DNA from: Sulfitobacter indolifex
Lineage (GTDB): Bacteria; Pseudomonadota; Alphaproteobacteria; Rhodobacterales; Rhodobacteraceae
Assembly (NCBI RefSeq): GCF_022788655.1
Contig: NZ_CP084954.1
Coordinates: 136,720 to 200,719 of the forward strand
DNA: 64,000 nt
Direction: 5' to 3'
The notes beneath the pieces were generated by a model. The model was not told the origin of the DNA, ran no database searches, and saw only the letters and a list, made by a program, of their open reading frames with translations. The translations under genes and the position numbers were made by a program. This document shows positions 51,300 to 60,088 of the stretch, in pieces (the first letter of the stretch is position 1; the number at the start of each line of letters is the position of its first letter).

Positions 51300-54287
51300 T
51301 TACGCTGGGATAATCTTGCAGAGAGTACATTTCGTCTCCTGCATTTGTGTGACTGAATCGTAGCCGTAGGTCTGAACCGTGTTGGTGCTTTCGCCCAGCA
51401 CGATCGGATCAGCGCCATCCGGGTATTTGTCCCGAAGGCTGACGCCCTCCATGTGACCGCCGAAGTGGAAAGGCATGAAGGCCACGCCTTCGCCCACCCG
51501 TTCTGTGACCATGGCCATCACCTTGATCTTGCCGCCCTCTGGGCCTTCGACCCAAACGTCAGCCCCGTCGCGTACGCCCAAGTTGTTGGCGTCACGGGTG
51601 TTGATCTCGATGAACATGTTCTGCTGCAACTCGGCCAGCCATGGGTTCGACCGGGTCTCGTCGCCGCCGCCCTCATATTCGACCAAGCGGCCCGAAGTGA
51701 GGATGATCGGGAATTCCTCCGAGAAGTCGTTCTTTTGGATCGACGCATAAAGCGTCGGCACCCGCCAGAAGGTCTTGTCTTCATAGGTCGGATAATCCGC
51801 CACCAGATCACGCCGGTTGGAATAAAGCGGCTCGCGGTGTTTTGGCACCGGATCGGGGAAGGTCCAGACCACACAGCGGGCCTTGGCGTTGCCGAAGGGG
51901 GCGCAGCCATGCTCGATCGCGACCCGCTGGATGCCGCCCGAAAGGTCGGTCTTCCAGTTGATGCCGCCGACTTGGGCTACGTAATCCGATTCCATCTCGC
52001 CCTGCTGCGAGGTTTCACCGACCTCTTCTTGGCCGTCATCCGCATTCTCAGGCTTCTCATAGCCTGCGACCGCCTCGATGATAGCGCGCTCTTCCGCCGT
52101 CAGATCGCTGTCCCAACCCAAATCCGTCAGCATTTGCATCGTGAACTCAGGATAGCCGTCTTTGATCTCGGAGCCTTTGGAATAGACGCCCTCGGCGAGC
52201 AAGTTCTCACCATCACGCTCAACCCCGAAACGAGCACGGAAAGTCAGGCCGCCTTCGGCTACCGGCAACGACATGTCGTATAGGTTCGCCGTGCCGGGGT
52301 GGTTCATCTCGGGCGTGCCCCAGCAGGGCCACGGCAGGCCATATGTATCGCCATCTGCTGGGCCGCCATTGGCGCGCAGGGTGGTTTTGTCGAAAGTATG
52401 CTGGTTCTGCATGTGCATTTTCATCCGCTCGGGCGACTGCCCAGTATAGCCGATGGTCCACATGCCTTTGTTGAACTCGCGTGTCAGGTCTTCGATCAGC
52501 GGCTCTTCACCGTTCACCTCAATATTGCGGAACATGCGATCTTCAAAGCCGAACTTCTTGGCGAACTTATAAAGGATCGTGTGGTCCGGCAGGCTTTCAA
52601 ACAGCGGCTCGACAACCTTTTCGCGCCACTGGAGCGACCGGTTCGAGGCGGTGACAGAGCCGGAGGTCTCGAACTGCGTACAGGCCGGCAGCAGATAGGT
52701 GTTGTCTGTCCGGTCATGCAGAACGGCGGAAACGGTGGGATAAGGATCAACCACGACCAACAGGTCGAGCTTTTCCATCGCCGTCTTCATTTCCTTTTGA
52801 CGTGTCTGCGAGTTCGGTGCGTGGCCCCAAAGCACCATCGCCTTGGTGTTGTCGGGCTGCTCAAGGTTCTCGCGTGCTTCCAGCACGCCATCAATCCAAC
52901 GCGACACCGGAATGCCGGTAAGGTTGATCATCTTCTGCTCTTCCCCCGCGCCATCGGTCCACGAGGCGAAACGGCTCTGGATCCATTCCAGATCCTCACC
53001 CCAGACCCGTGCCCAATGCGCCCATGACCCGTCGGACAGGCCATAGTAGCCCGGCAGCGTATCAGCGAGAACGCCAAGATCGGTCGCGCCTTGCACGTTG
53101 TCGTGGCCGCGGAAGATGTTGGTGCCGCCACCGGCGGTGCCCATGTTCCCCAAGGCCAGCTGCAAGATGCAGTAAGCACGGGTGTTGTTGTTGCCGTTGG
53201 TGTGCTGCGTGCCGCCCATGCACCAGATCACGGTGCCGGGGCGGTGGTTGGCCAGCGTACGCGCGACGCGCTGAAGCTGTTCGCCCGGCACGCCGGTGAC
53301 GCGCTCAACTTCGTCAGGTGTCCAATTGGCGACTTCCTTGCGGATCTCATCCATGCCCCAAACACGGGTGCGGATGAACTCCTTGTCCTCCCAACCATTC
53401 TCGAAGATGTGGTAGAGGATGCCCCAAACCAGCGCCACGTCCGACCCCGGACGGAAGCGTACATATTCGTCGGCATGGGCCGCGGTGCGCGTGAAGCGTG
53501 GGTCGCAGACGATCAGCGGCGCGTTGTTTTCTTCCTTGGCCTTCAACACGTGCTGTAATGAGACCGGATGCGCCTCGGCGGGGTTGCCACCGATGATGAA
53601 GATCGCCTTGGACTTGTGGATGTCGTTGTAGCTGTTGGTCATGGCGCCGTAGCCCCATGTGTTCGCCACGCCCGCCACGGTGGTGGAGTGACAAATCCGC
53701 GCCTGGTGATCGACGTTGTTGGTGCCCCAATAGGCGGCGAACTTGCGGAACAGATAGGCCTGTTCGTTGGAGTGTTTCGCCGAGCCAAGCCAGTAGACTG
53801 AATCCGGGCCGCTGGTGTCACGGATGGTGGTCATCTGGTCGCCGATCTCGTTGACCGCCTGCTCCCAGGAAATCCGCTGCCATTCGCCACCGACTTTCTT
53901 CATCGGGTATTTCAGTCGGCGCTCACCATGGGCGTGTTCACGCACCGACGCCCCTTTGGCGCAATGGGCACCAAGGTTGAAGGGGCTGTCCCAGCCGGGT
54001 TCCTGCCCCAGCCAAACACCGTCCGACACTTCGGCAATGACCGTACAGCCGACCGAGCAATGGGTGCAAACGGATTTCTTGACTTCCATCTTGCCGCTGA
54101 CGGCTGCCGTGGCGGCTGATGCCTGCTGCACGCTGCCTGCGGTCGCGGCGATGGCGCTCAGCCCACCGATGGCGAGGCCTGAGCCGCGCAGAAACGCGCG
54201 CCGGTCCATACCGCTGCGTGCCACATCGGACATGATGCCTGTCTGCTGCGCAGACCGCGCGACCCCATTGGTCTTTTTCCTCAACAT
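51300..54287 (-). CDS. fdoG: Formate dehydrogenase catalytic subunit, Cys type
   Basis: A 995-residue molybdopterin oxidoreductase that oxidises formate to CO2, exported by the Tat system: RRAFLRG follows at residues 29-35 and the hydrophobic stretch ends near AATAAVS. Cys74, Cys77, Cys81 and Cys109 bind a [4Fe-4S] cluster. The active-site residue is Cys199 in ARICHSTTV, in place of the selenocysteine of E. coli, so no in-frame TGA is read. A tungstate importer at the end of the island suggests tungsten in the cofactor. GGGAG lies 7 bp before the ATG. Genes for a Tat protein and TorD chaperone precede it. Confidence 0.94.
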   Translation of the reverse strand: MLRKKTNGVARSAQQTGIMSDVARSGMDRRAFLRGSGLAIGGLSAIAATAGSVQQASAATAAVSGKMEVKKSVCTHCSVGCTVIAEVSDGVWLGQEPGWDSPFNLGAHCAKGASVREHAHGERRLKYPMKKVGGEWQRISWEQAVNEIGDQMTTIRDTSGPDSVYWLGSAKHSNEQAYLFRKFAAYWGTNNVDHQARICHSTTVAGVANTWGYGAMTNSYNDIHKSKAIFIIGGNPAEAHPVSLQHVLKAKEENNAPLIVCDPRFTRTAAHADEYVRFRPGSDVALVWGILYHIFENGWEDKEFIRTRVWGMDEIRKEVANWTPDEVERVTGVPGEQLQRVARTLANHRPGTVIWCMGGTQHTNGNNNTRAYCILQLALGNMGTAGGGTNIFRGHDNVQGATDLGVLADTLPGYYGLSDGSWAHWARVWGEDLEWIQSRFASWTDGAGEEQKMINLTGIPVSRWIDGVLEARENLEQPDNTKAMVLWGHAPNSQTRQKEMKTAMEKLDLLVVVDPYPTVSAVLHDRTDNTYLLPACTQFETSGSVTASNRSLQWREKVVEPLFESLPDHTILYKFAKKFGFEDRMFRNIEVNGEEPLIEDLTREFNKGMWTIGYTGQSPERMKMHMQNQHTFDKTTLRANGGPADGDTYGLPWPCWGTPEMNHPGTANLYDMSLPVAEGGLTFRARFGVERDGENLLAEGVYSKGSEIKDGYPEFTMQMLTDLGWDSDLTAEERAIIEAVAGYEKPENADDGQEEVGETSQQGEMESDYVAQVGGINWKTDLSGGIQRVAIEHGCAPFGNAKARCVVWTFPDPVPKHREPLYSNRRDLVADYPTYEDKTFWRVPTLYASIQKNDFSEEFPIILTSGRLVEYEGGGDETRSNPWLAELQQNMFIEINTRDANNLGVRDGADVWVEGPEGGKIKVMAMVTERVGEGVAFMPFHFGGHMEGVSLRDKYPDGADPIVLGESTNTVQTYGYDSVTQMQETKCTLCKIIPA

Positions 54288-54392
54288 ATCTTCACTCCCT
54301 GTGCGCGGGCTGGTTCCCGCCTGAGGTGGCTATTAAACGGCGGGCGTTTCCCGCCCTGCCAAATTTAAGAGGCAGCGCCTCTTGGTATCTGA

Positions 54393-54605
54393 TTAGAACC
54401 GAGCAGCGGCGTAGTAGGCGCGCGTGTGTTCGGTGTCTTGGATGCGATCCGACGACAGGTCGGGGGCTTGGGCCGCTTGAGCCTCTGTCCCGGTGGTGGC
54501 CACGGCAACGGCGGCCAATGGGGCGGCGGTGCCGGCGAACTTCAGGAAATCGCGCCGGTCTTTGCGAACGGGTGCATTGGTGGAACCCTCTGGCTTGCGT
54601 GTCAT
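54393..54605 (-). CDS. Small Tat-signal protein of FDH region
   Basis: A 70-residue protein with a twin-arginine motif, KDRRDFLKFAGTAAPLAAV, at about residues 16-35 and a short tail after TEAQA. It matches the small formate dehydrogenase region Tat-target family that regularly sits just before the catalytic subunit gene. Its function is not known; it may help to dock or export the Tat-dependent enzyme. AGGAGA lies 6 bp before the ATG at 54605, which is preferred to an upstream ATG at 54635. It lies between the TorD-like gene and fdoG. Confidence 0.8.
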   Translation of the reverse strand: MTRKPEGSTNAPVRKDRRDFLKFAGTAAPLAAVAVATTGTEAQAAQAPDLSSDRIQDTEHTRAYYAAARF

Positions 54606-54666
54606 GTTGTCTCTCCTGTTACGTCTTTTGTTCAAGGGCGGGGCGCCCCAGCTGTCTCGTTATGTC

Positions 54667-55275
54667 TTAATTGTCTTTGCTCAGGCGAAACGCCTCAGCT
54701 TCGATCTGCATAAAGGCGCGGCCTATTTTGCCCACAGGGGCGTAGAAAACCGAATTCTTAGCCCCTTCGAGGTCTGCAAAGAAATGCCCGGCCCATGGGG
54801 CGACATGCCTATTAAAGAATGTCTTTTGCTGGGTCAGCATCGCCGGTGCCGAAAAACGGCCCGCGATCATCGCGCCCATCATTTCCATGAGCGAGGCGAT
54901 GTTGTCCTCAGGCTCAAACACATTTGGCGCCCGCTCAAGCCCGCGTGCCACCATGTCTTGGCGCAGGGCAGCAAGCGGTTTTTCGTTCAGGAACCCGGTG
55001 AGGTAAAAACTTGCATAGGGCAGCAATTCGCCCCGGCCCAGTCCGATAAAGAGCCGGTTGAATTCGCTCTCTGCTCCGGACGGTCTGGTCTTGGACGCCA
55101 GCTTTGACAAAGTCGCAAACCCCTGCCCCAAGTCAGATTCATCACCGCTCAATGCCGCACATTGATCAAGCAGCATCTGATCGGGTGGACCGGAAAGAAT
55201 AAGCCCCATGAAGTTATAAAGGTCCGCGCGCATGCGGTCCTCTTCGGGCAGGGGTGTCGCGGCCAGTTGGTTCAT
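54667..55275 (-). CDS. TorD-family chaperone
   Basis: A 202-residue helical TorD/DmsD-family protein. LFIGLGRGELLPYASFYLTG and NEKPLAALRQDM fit the family motif region. Such chaperones bind the Tat signal of a molybdo-enzyme and hold it until cofactor insertion. The partner here is probably the catalytic subunit encoded two genes later. Its ATG overlaps the DUF3306 stop by 4 bp. Confidence 0.87.
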   Translation of the reverse strand: MNQLAATPLPEEDRMRADLYNFMGLILSGPPDQMLLDQCAALSGDESDLGQGFATLSKLASKTRPSGAESEFNRLFIGLGRGELLPYASFYLTGFLNEKPLAALRQDMVARGLERAPNVFEPEDNIASLMEMMGAMIAGRFSAPAMLTQQKTFFNRHVAPWAGHFFADLEGAKNSVFYAPVGKIGRAFMQIEAEAFRLSKDN

Positions 55276-55898
55276 GCGCTGCTACCTTCCATGTCGGCGG
55301 CCGGATCGCCGGCGAATTGAAAACGCATCCGACGGTGGGTCGGTGCGGATTGCTCGGCCTCTTCTTCTACTGGCGCGGTGTACACCTGAGAAGGCGCACG
55401 CTCTGCCAATGCGGTTTCGGTGCGCCGAGGCGCTGGCACAACGACATCATGGGTCGGTGCCAATTCGGGCGCGTTTTCCTCAGCCACTTCGGGCGTATCT
55501 CCTTCGGCGGTCAGGACCTCTTCGATCTTTGCCACCATGCCGCGGCCCACTTGATAGATCGTGTTCACAGGCTTTCCGGCGGTCGCGGCAGCTGTGTAAT
55601 CGTCGTCGTAATCATTCAAGCCGTCAAGACAGGCGAGCACCGGATTGGTCCGCCAGAAGCTGCGCAGCGCGCGGGTTTTGAGGCGTTGCGGCAACTGCGC
55701 CTTGAGAAAAGCGCGGAGCTGTTCGCCGCTGACCAGTTCTTCGGGTGCGGGCAGATCAAACTCGGCCAGCAAGTCATCATCGCTCCGTTCGGCCAGTGTT
55801 GCCTCTTCGGCCTCGGCCACGCGGGCCTCTTGGACGCGCACTTCGGCTTCAGCCTCTGCTGCCACTGCGGCGCGGCGTTTTTGCCAAAAGCTGCTCAT
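55272..55898 (-). CDS. DUF3306 protein
   Basis: A 208-residue protein of the DUF3306 family, of unknown function. The N-terminus (MSSFWQKRRAAVAAEAEAEV) is followed by a long acidic/alanine-rich helix, then a conserved part FLKAQLPQRLKTRALRSFWR and LNDYDDDYTAAA. The C-terminal third is low-complexity. No signal peptide or metal motif is seen. Both ends overlap neighbours by 4 bp (DUF3305 and torD-like), so it is firmly in the FDH operon. DUF3305 and DUF3306 genes co-occur with formate dehydrogenase loci, which points to assembly or cofactor handling. Confidence 0.82.
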   Translation of the reverse strand: MSSFWQKRRAAVAAEAEAEVRVQEARVAEAEEATLAERSDDDLLAEFDLPAPEELVSGEQLRAFLKAQLPQRLKTRALRSFWRTNPVLACLDGLNDYDDDYTAAATAGKPVNTIYQVGRGMVAKIEEVLTAEGDTPEVAEENAPELAPTHDVVVPAPRRTETALAERAPSQVYTAPVEEEAEQSAPTHRRMRFQFAGDPAADMEGSSA

Positions 55899-56464
55899 GC
55901 CAGACGTTTTCGTTTCAACGTCGGCGAGGCGTAGATGTCTGCGGGCTTCTCAATGCGTGGGTCGCCGATGCCGTCTTGCTGGCGGTCCGTCCGCAGGCGA
56001 TCACGCCGCCGCTTCACGAACTCTTCTTCTTGGTGGAACTCTTCGACAAACTCTTGCACCCAGGCCAGCAAACCGGGCGTCATCGCGATTTTCTCAACCA
56101 CTTCTTCGGCGCTGTCGCAATAATCCTGCGCCTCATAAGGAGAGGCGGTGACCAGCGCCAATTTGAAAGGCCGCTCGGTCGCACCGGGAATGGGGCGCAT
56201 CACCACATAGACGCAGGGCACGTCGGCCCCCAGCCCGTGAACATAGGCTTCCGTTTCGGCACCGTGTAATTCAATCTGAAGCGTGGCGGCGTGGTACTCC
56301 ACGATATCGCCCTCGCGGCGCAGCTCACGCCACTCCGCATCCCCGGCACCGGGCAGCACAGCGGTCGCTTTCCAGCTCCACTTGGCCCACCGGGTCACAC
56401 CCGGCGCGCGCTGCAGTACGATACCCAAGGGCATCGTCCGATACATTTTCGGGTTGTGAATCAA
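55895..56464 (-). CDS. DUF3305 protein
   Basis: A 189-residue protein of the DUF3305 family, function unknown. PLGIVLQRAPGVTRWAKWSW and VYVVMRP are conserved, and a charged C-terminus (EEFHQEEEFVKRRRDRLRTD) follows. The frame opens at TTG 56464 behind a strong GGAGGAG; ATG at 56446 would lack a close site, so the TTG start is favoured. It heads the minus FDH operon and is divergent from the four-cluster ferredoxin-like gene. A cytoplasmic role in FDH maturation is inferred from position. Confidence 0.82.
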   Translation of the reverse strand: MIHNPKMYRTMPLGIVLQRAPGVTRWAKWSWKATAVLPGAGDAEWRELRREGDIVEYHAATLQIELHGAETEAYVHGLGADVPCVYVVMRPIPGATERPFKLALVTASPYEAQDYCDSAEEVVEKIAMTPGLLAWVQEFVEEFHQEEEFVKRRRDRLRTDRQQDGIGDPRIEKPADIYASPTLKRKRLA

Positions 56465-56815
56465 CTGGCTCCTCCGTTGCTATGACCTTCACCTCAAACC
56501 CCCACTGGGGGGAAGCATAAATCCGCGTGATGTCGCTAAAAACCCGACTTTCCAGACAAGATGACCCGCGACCCCGTACCGTCAATGACGCTTCGGACGT
56601 TTTGTCTAACTTGAGTATTTTGCTAGGAATATCAGAATTTTTCACATTTCGAATCACCATACCAACCCTGACGCTTAAACGGCGGTGTTGGGTTGGTGGA
56701 CGATGGCTCTCGCCTTTCTGTTTCCGGTTGTGGGCGGTGCTAAATCCCGTCTAGCTTGGGGTCTCAACTGCGCCCAAGAGGGCGGCGGTTTGGCGCGCGT
56801 AACAAGGAAAAATTC
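56465..56815. promoter_or_regulatory. Divergent promoter region of FDH island
   Basis: A 351-bp gap separates the minus FDH operon from the plus accessory operon. It contains no coding frame of note. AGACAA near 56558 and TTGTCT near 56600 form a spaced inverted repeat, and TGACGCTT occurs twice (near 56584 and 56668). Regulator sites for the island's response regulator probably lie here, but none can be named. Confidence 0.4.
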
Positions 56816-58780
56816 ATGGCCAAGACATTGATAACATGCGATTGCGCAGGGTCGCAGCGTATCGATTCTGATGCGCTGGCCGAGAGCACCGGTTTGACCG
56901 TCGCACCGCCCTGTTCGGCCCTTTGTACCACCCAGATCGACCGCGCGGCCAAGGCACTGACCACTGGCGATGCGATTTTATGCTGCACCCAAGAGGAGCG
57001 CATATTTACCGAGTTGGCGGAGGAATTGGAACTACCCCCTGCCCCCCTCCTCGACCTGCGCGACCGGGCCGGATGGTCCGATGACCCCCGCGATAAAATG
57101 CCCAAAATGTCCGCCCTAGCGGCAGAGGCGCTTTTGGACGCCCCGGCAGAAAAAACCATCGACGTCGCCTCCGAAGGGTTGTGTTTGATCCTTGGGCGTG
57201 GACCGGCAGCACTTGAGGCGGCGGCGCAACTCAAGGACCACCTCAGCGTCACGCTGCTGATGGACGACGCGGTCACGCAGGCCGAGGACAATCTGCCCGA
57301 AGTCCGCGACTTTGATCTCATCTCCGGCAAGCTGCGTCGCGCCAAAGGAGCACTTGGCCAGTTCGAAGTCGTGATCGACGCGTTGCGGCAGGTTGACCCG
57401 CGGGGCCGTGGCCCGCTGACCTGGACCGAGCCGCGCGACGGGGCGAAAAGTCAGTGTGACGTGATCATCGACCTGCGGGGCGACACACCTCTGTTCCCGG
57501 CCCATGAAAAGCGCGAAGGCTATCTGCGCGCTGATCCGGCGCATCCGCCCGCTGTCGCCGCCGCCGTGTTGGCCGCGTCGCATGTGGTGGGCACCTTCGA
57601 GCAGCCGCTTTATGTGCGCACCGAACCCCTTCTTTGTGCGCACAGTCGGGCAGGACAAACCGGCTGTACTGCCTGCCTTGATCTATGCCCCACAGGTGCG
57701 ATTGTACCGGACGGTGATCATGTGACCGTTGACCCGATGATCTGCGCGGGCTGCGGTGCGTGTTCATCGGCCTGCCCGTCCGGTGCGATCAGCTATGACG
57801 CGCCGCCTGTCGATTTCACCATGCGCCGGGTGCAGACCCTTGCCCGCGCCTATCTTGAGGCCGGAGTCGATGCGCCCCGCCTGTTGGTGCATGACGACCA
57901 CGGCGCCGAGATGATCCGCCTTGCTGCGCGTCACGGGCGCGGCTTGCCTGCCGATGTGATCCCGATGCACCTGCCCGCACTCGCGGCCTTCGGCCATGCC
58001 GAGGCTTTGGCCGCGCTGGCCGCTGGTTTTGCCCATGTCTCACTTCTGTTTGGCCCCAAAGCCGACCGCGATGCGATTGAAACCCAGACTGCTCTTGCGC
58101 GCGCCATTGCGGGCGAGGCCCGTATGACGCTCATCGACACGCCTGATCCTGAGGCGCTGACAGACCTGCTCTATGACGGCACCGCCCCTGCCCCCGTCAC
58201 CCAGCCGGTGCGTCCTATGGGCAGTCGGCGGCAGATCGCTCGGCAAGCGGCCCGCGCATTGCAACCCGACGCGCAGGTGCTTCCCCTGCCCCAAGGTGCG
58301 CCCTATGGCGCGGTTTTGGTGGATAAGGACGCCTGCACGCTGTGTCTGTCTTGTGTCTCGCTCTGCCCGTCGGGTGCGCTTGGCGACAACCCGGACCTGC
58401 CTCAGCTGCGCTTTCAGGAGGACGCTTGCCTGCAATGCGGTCTCTGCGAGCATATCTGCCCTGAAGACGCGATCACCCTCGCGCCGCAGCTTGATCTGAC
58501 CGATGCGGCACTAAGCCAGCGGATCCTAAACGAAGAAGAACCTTTTCCCTGCGTCGAATGTGGCAGCTTGTTCGGCGTGAAATCCACCGTAGAGAAAATC
58601 ACCGACAAGCTGCGCAGTCATTCTATGTTCGCAGATGAATCCAAACTGCGGATGATCCAGATGTGCGATGACTGCCGGATCAATGCGCAGTATCACAGCA
58701 CCAACAACCCGATGACAGGCAACGAACGCCCCCGCCCTCGCACCACCGACGATTACCTCTCCAAACGGCGCGACCACTAG
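56816..58780 (+). CDS. Four-cluster 4Fe-4S protein of FDH island
   Basis: A 654-residue protein of unclear function. The N-terminal domain has clustered cysteines (8, 10, 33, 37, 56, 57). Two ferredoxin pairs follow: Cys274/284/287/291 with 310/313/316/320, and Cys507/510/513/517 with 538/541/544/548. Between them (about 340-450) lies an alpha/beta domain whose GFAHVSLLFGPK segment recalls MvhD/HdrA-type electron-transfer proteins. The C-terminus adds two CxxC pairs (579/582, 617/620), which could bind zinc. No signal or membrane helix is seen. AAGGA precedes the ATG at 56816. It heads the plus operon and may supply electrons or sulfur clusters for FDH assembly. Confidence 0.85.
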   Translation: MAKTLITCDCAGSQRIDSDALAESTGLTVAPPCSALCTTQIDRAAKALTTGDAILCCTQEERIFTELAEELELPPAPLLDLRDRAGWSDDPRDKMPKMSALAAEALLDAPAEKTIDVASEGLCLILGRGPAALEAAAQLKDHLSVTLLMDDAVTQAEDNLPEVRDFDLISGKLRRAKGALGQFEVVIDALRQVDPRGRGPLTWTEPRDGAKSQCDVIIDLRGDTPLFPAHEKREGYLRADPAHPPAVAAAVLAASHVVGTFEQPLYVRTEPLLCAHSRAGQTGCTACLDLCPTGAIVPDGDHVTVDPMICAGCGACSSACPSGAISYDAPPVDFTMRRVQTLARAYLEAGVDAPRLLVHDDHGAEMIRLAARHGRGLPADVIPMHLPALAAFGHAEALAALAAGFAHVSLLFGPKADRDAIETQTALARAIAGEARMTLIDTPDPEALTDLLYDGTAPAPVTQPVRPMGSRRQIARQAARALQPDAQVLPLPQGAPYGAVLVDKDACTLCLSCVSLCPSGALGDNPDLPQLRFQEDACLQCGLCEHICPEDAITLAPQLDLTDAALSQRILNEEEPFPCVECGSLFGVKSTVEKITDKLRSHSMFADESKLRMIQMCDDCRINAQYHSTNNPMTGNERPRPRTTDDYLSKRRDH

Positions 58781-58808
58781 GCCGCCTTTTCAGAATAGGA
58801 GCACCCCC

Positions 58809-59012
58809 ATGAGCGAAGACTTCAACATGTCGATGCGCAAGTTTCTCAAACAGGTCGGCGTGACCTCGCAGCAGGCCATCGAAAAGGCCATGCGCGACGG
58901 TGACACTGCCGGTAAGACATTCGCGGTTAAGGCTGTGATTTCAATCCCCGAACTGGGGCTGGAGCATGAGATCGACGGCACCATTGCCGGCGCGGATAAG
59001 GGCGAGGCATAA
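58809..59012 (+). CDS. DUF6494 small protein
   Basis: A 67-residue soluble protein, MSEDFNMSMRKFLKQVGVTS at the start, then an acidic ELGLEHEIDG segment; it fits the DUF6494 family. Function unknown. AGGAGC lies before the ATG, 28 bp after the ferredoxin-like gene, and the Mrp-type gene begins 5 bp after its stop, so it is a true member of the plus accessory operon. Confidence 0.8.
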   Translation: MSEDFNMSMRKFLKQVGVTSQQAIEKAMRDGDTAGKTFAVKAVISIPELGLEHEIDGTIAGADKGEA

Positions 59013-59017
59013 GCGAC

Positions 59018-60088
59018 GTGACAGCCAGCAGAGAAGCGGTTCTAACCGCGCTTAAAACCGTGACCGATCCGGCCACGGGCACCGATATTGTGGCCAGCGG
59101 CGTGATGCGCGCGTTGAATGTGGACGACGCGGGCGCGGTGCGTTTTGTCATGGAAATCCCGCCCGCGCAGGCCAAAGCCTATGAGGAAGCCAAAGCACTG
59201 GCCGAAGCGGCATTGGCGCAGGTCGATGGCGTGAGCAAAGTCTCCATCGTATTGACCGGGCACAGCGAGAAGGCCCCGCCGCCCGACCTCAAACCGCAAC
59301 GCGCCGCCGAACCCTCAGGCCCGCAGAAGATCCCCGGTGTTGACCGGATCATCGCCATCGCTTCAGGCAAGGGCGGCGTCGGTAAATCCACCGTATCGGC
59401 AAACCTCGCCTGCGCGCTCGCCGCTCAAGGCCGCCGCGTTGGGCTGCTGGATGCCGATGTCTACGGACCCAGCCAGCCGCGCATGCTCGGTGTCTCGGGC
59501 CGTCCCGCCTCCCCCGACGGCAAGACCATCCTGCCGATGCGCAACCATGGCGTTACCATGATGTCGATTGGCTTGATGACCAACGAAGACCAAGCCGTCG
59601 TCTGGCGTGGTCCGATGCTGATGGGCGCGTTGCAGCAGATGATGACCCAGGTGCAATGGGGTGCGCTTGACGTGCTGATCGTTGACCTGCCACCGGGCAC
59701 CGGCGACGTGCAGATGACCCTGGCGCAAAAGGCCCATGTGGACGGGGCGGTTATCGTCTCTACACCGCAGGATGTGGCTCTAATCGACGCCCGCAAGGGG
59801 ATCGACATGTTTAACCAACTTAAGGTGCCGATCCTTGGGATGATCGAAAATATGTCGACGCACATCTGCACCAACTGTGGCCACGAAGAGCATGTCTTTG
59901 GCCACGGCGGTGTCGCGTCTGAGGCTGAAAAGTGGGGTGTGCCCTTGCTTGCCGAAGTGCCGCTTGATCTGCAGATCCGTCTCGCCTCCGATGGCGGTGC
60001 GCCGATCACGGTCAGCCAGCCTGACAGCAAACAGGCCGCGGCCTTCCACGCGATTGCGAAACAGCTGATCGACGCCGGCGCAGCATGA
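59018..60088 (+). CDS. apbC: Mrp/ApbC-family Fe-S carrier ATPase
   Basis: A 356-residue P-loop NTPase. A MIP18-like domain (about 1-85) precedes the ATPase domain with ASGKGGVGKSTVSANLA, the deviant Walker A. The CxxC site CTNCGHEEHVFGHGG near residue 285 holds the bridging [4Fe-4S] cluster of the dimer. It inserts clusters into apoproteins in the cytoplasm; here the FDH Fe-S subunits or the ferredoxin-like protein are likely clients. The start is GTG, 5 bp after the DUF6494 stop. It overlaps the next gene by 4 bp. Confidence 0.9.
   Translation: MTASREAVLTALKTVTDPATGTDIVASGVMRALNVDDAGAVRFVMEIPPAQAKAYEEAKALAEAALAQVDGVSKVSIVLTGHSEKAPPPDLKPQRAAEPSGPQKIPGVDRIIAIASGKGGVGKSTVSANLACALAAQGRRVGLLDADVYGPSQPRMLGVSGRPASPDGKTILPMRNHGVTMMSIGLMTNEDQAVVWRGPMLMGALQQMMTQVQWGALDVLIVDLPPGTGDVQMTLAQKAHVDGAVIVSTPQDVALIDARKGIDMFNQLKVPILGMIENMSTHICTNCGHEEHVFGHGGVASEAEKWGVPLLAEVPLDLQIRLASDGGAPITVSQPDSKQAAAFHAIAKQLIDAGAA

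Noticed and set aside
53685..53700. Selenocysteine at the FDH active site
   Set aside because: The active-site codon reads cysteine (ARICHSTTV) and the frame has no internal TGA, so no recoding is needed.
56756..56773. Possible sigma-54 promoter (TTGGGG, 10 bases, GC) before the ferredoxin-like gene
   Set aside because: Only the GG and GC pairs match; the rest differs from TGGCAC-N5-TTGC, and the local regulator lacks GAFTGA.
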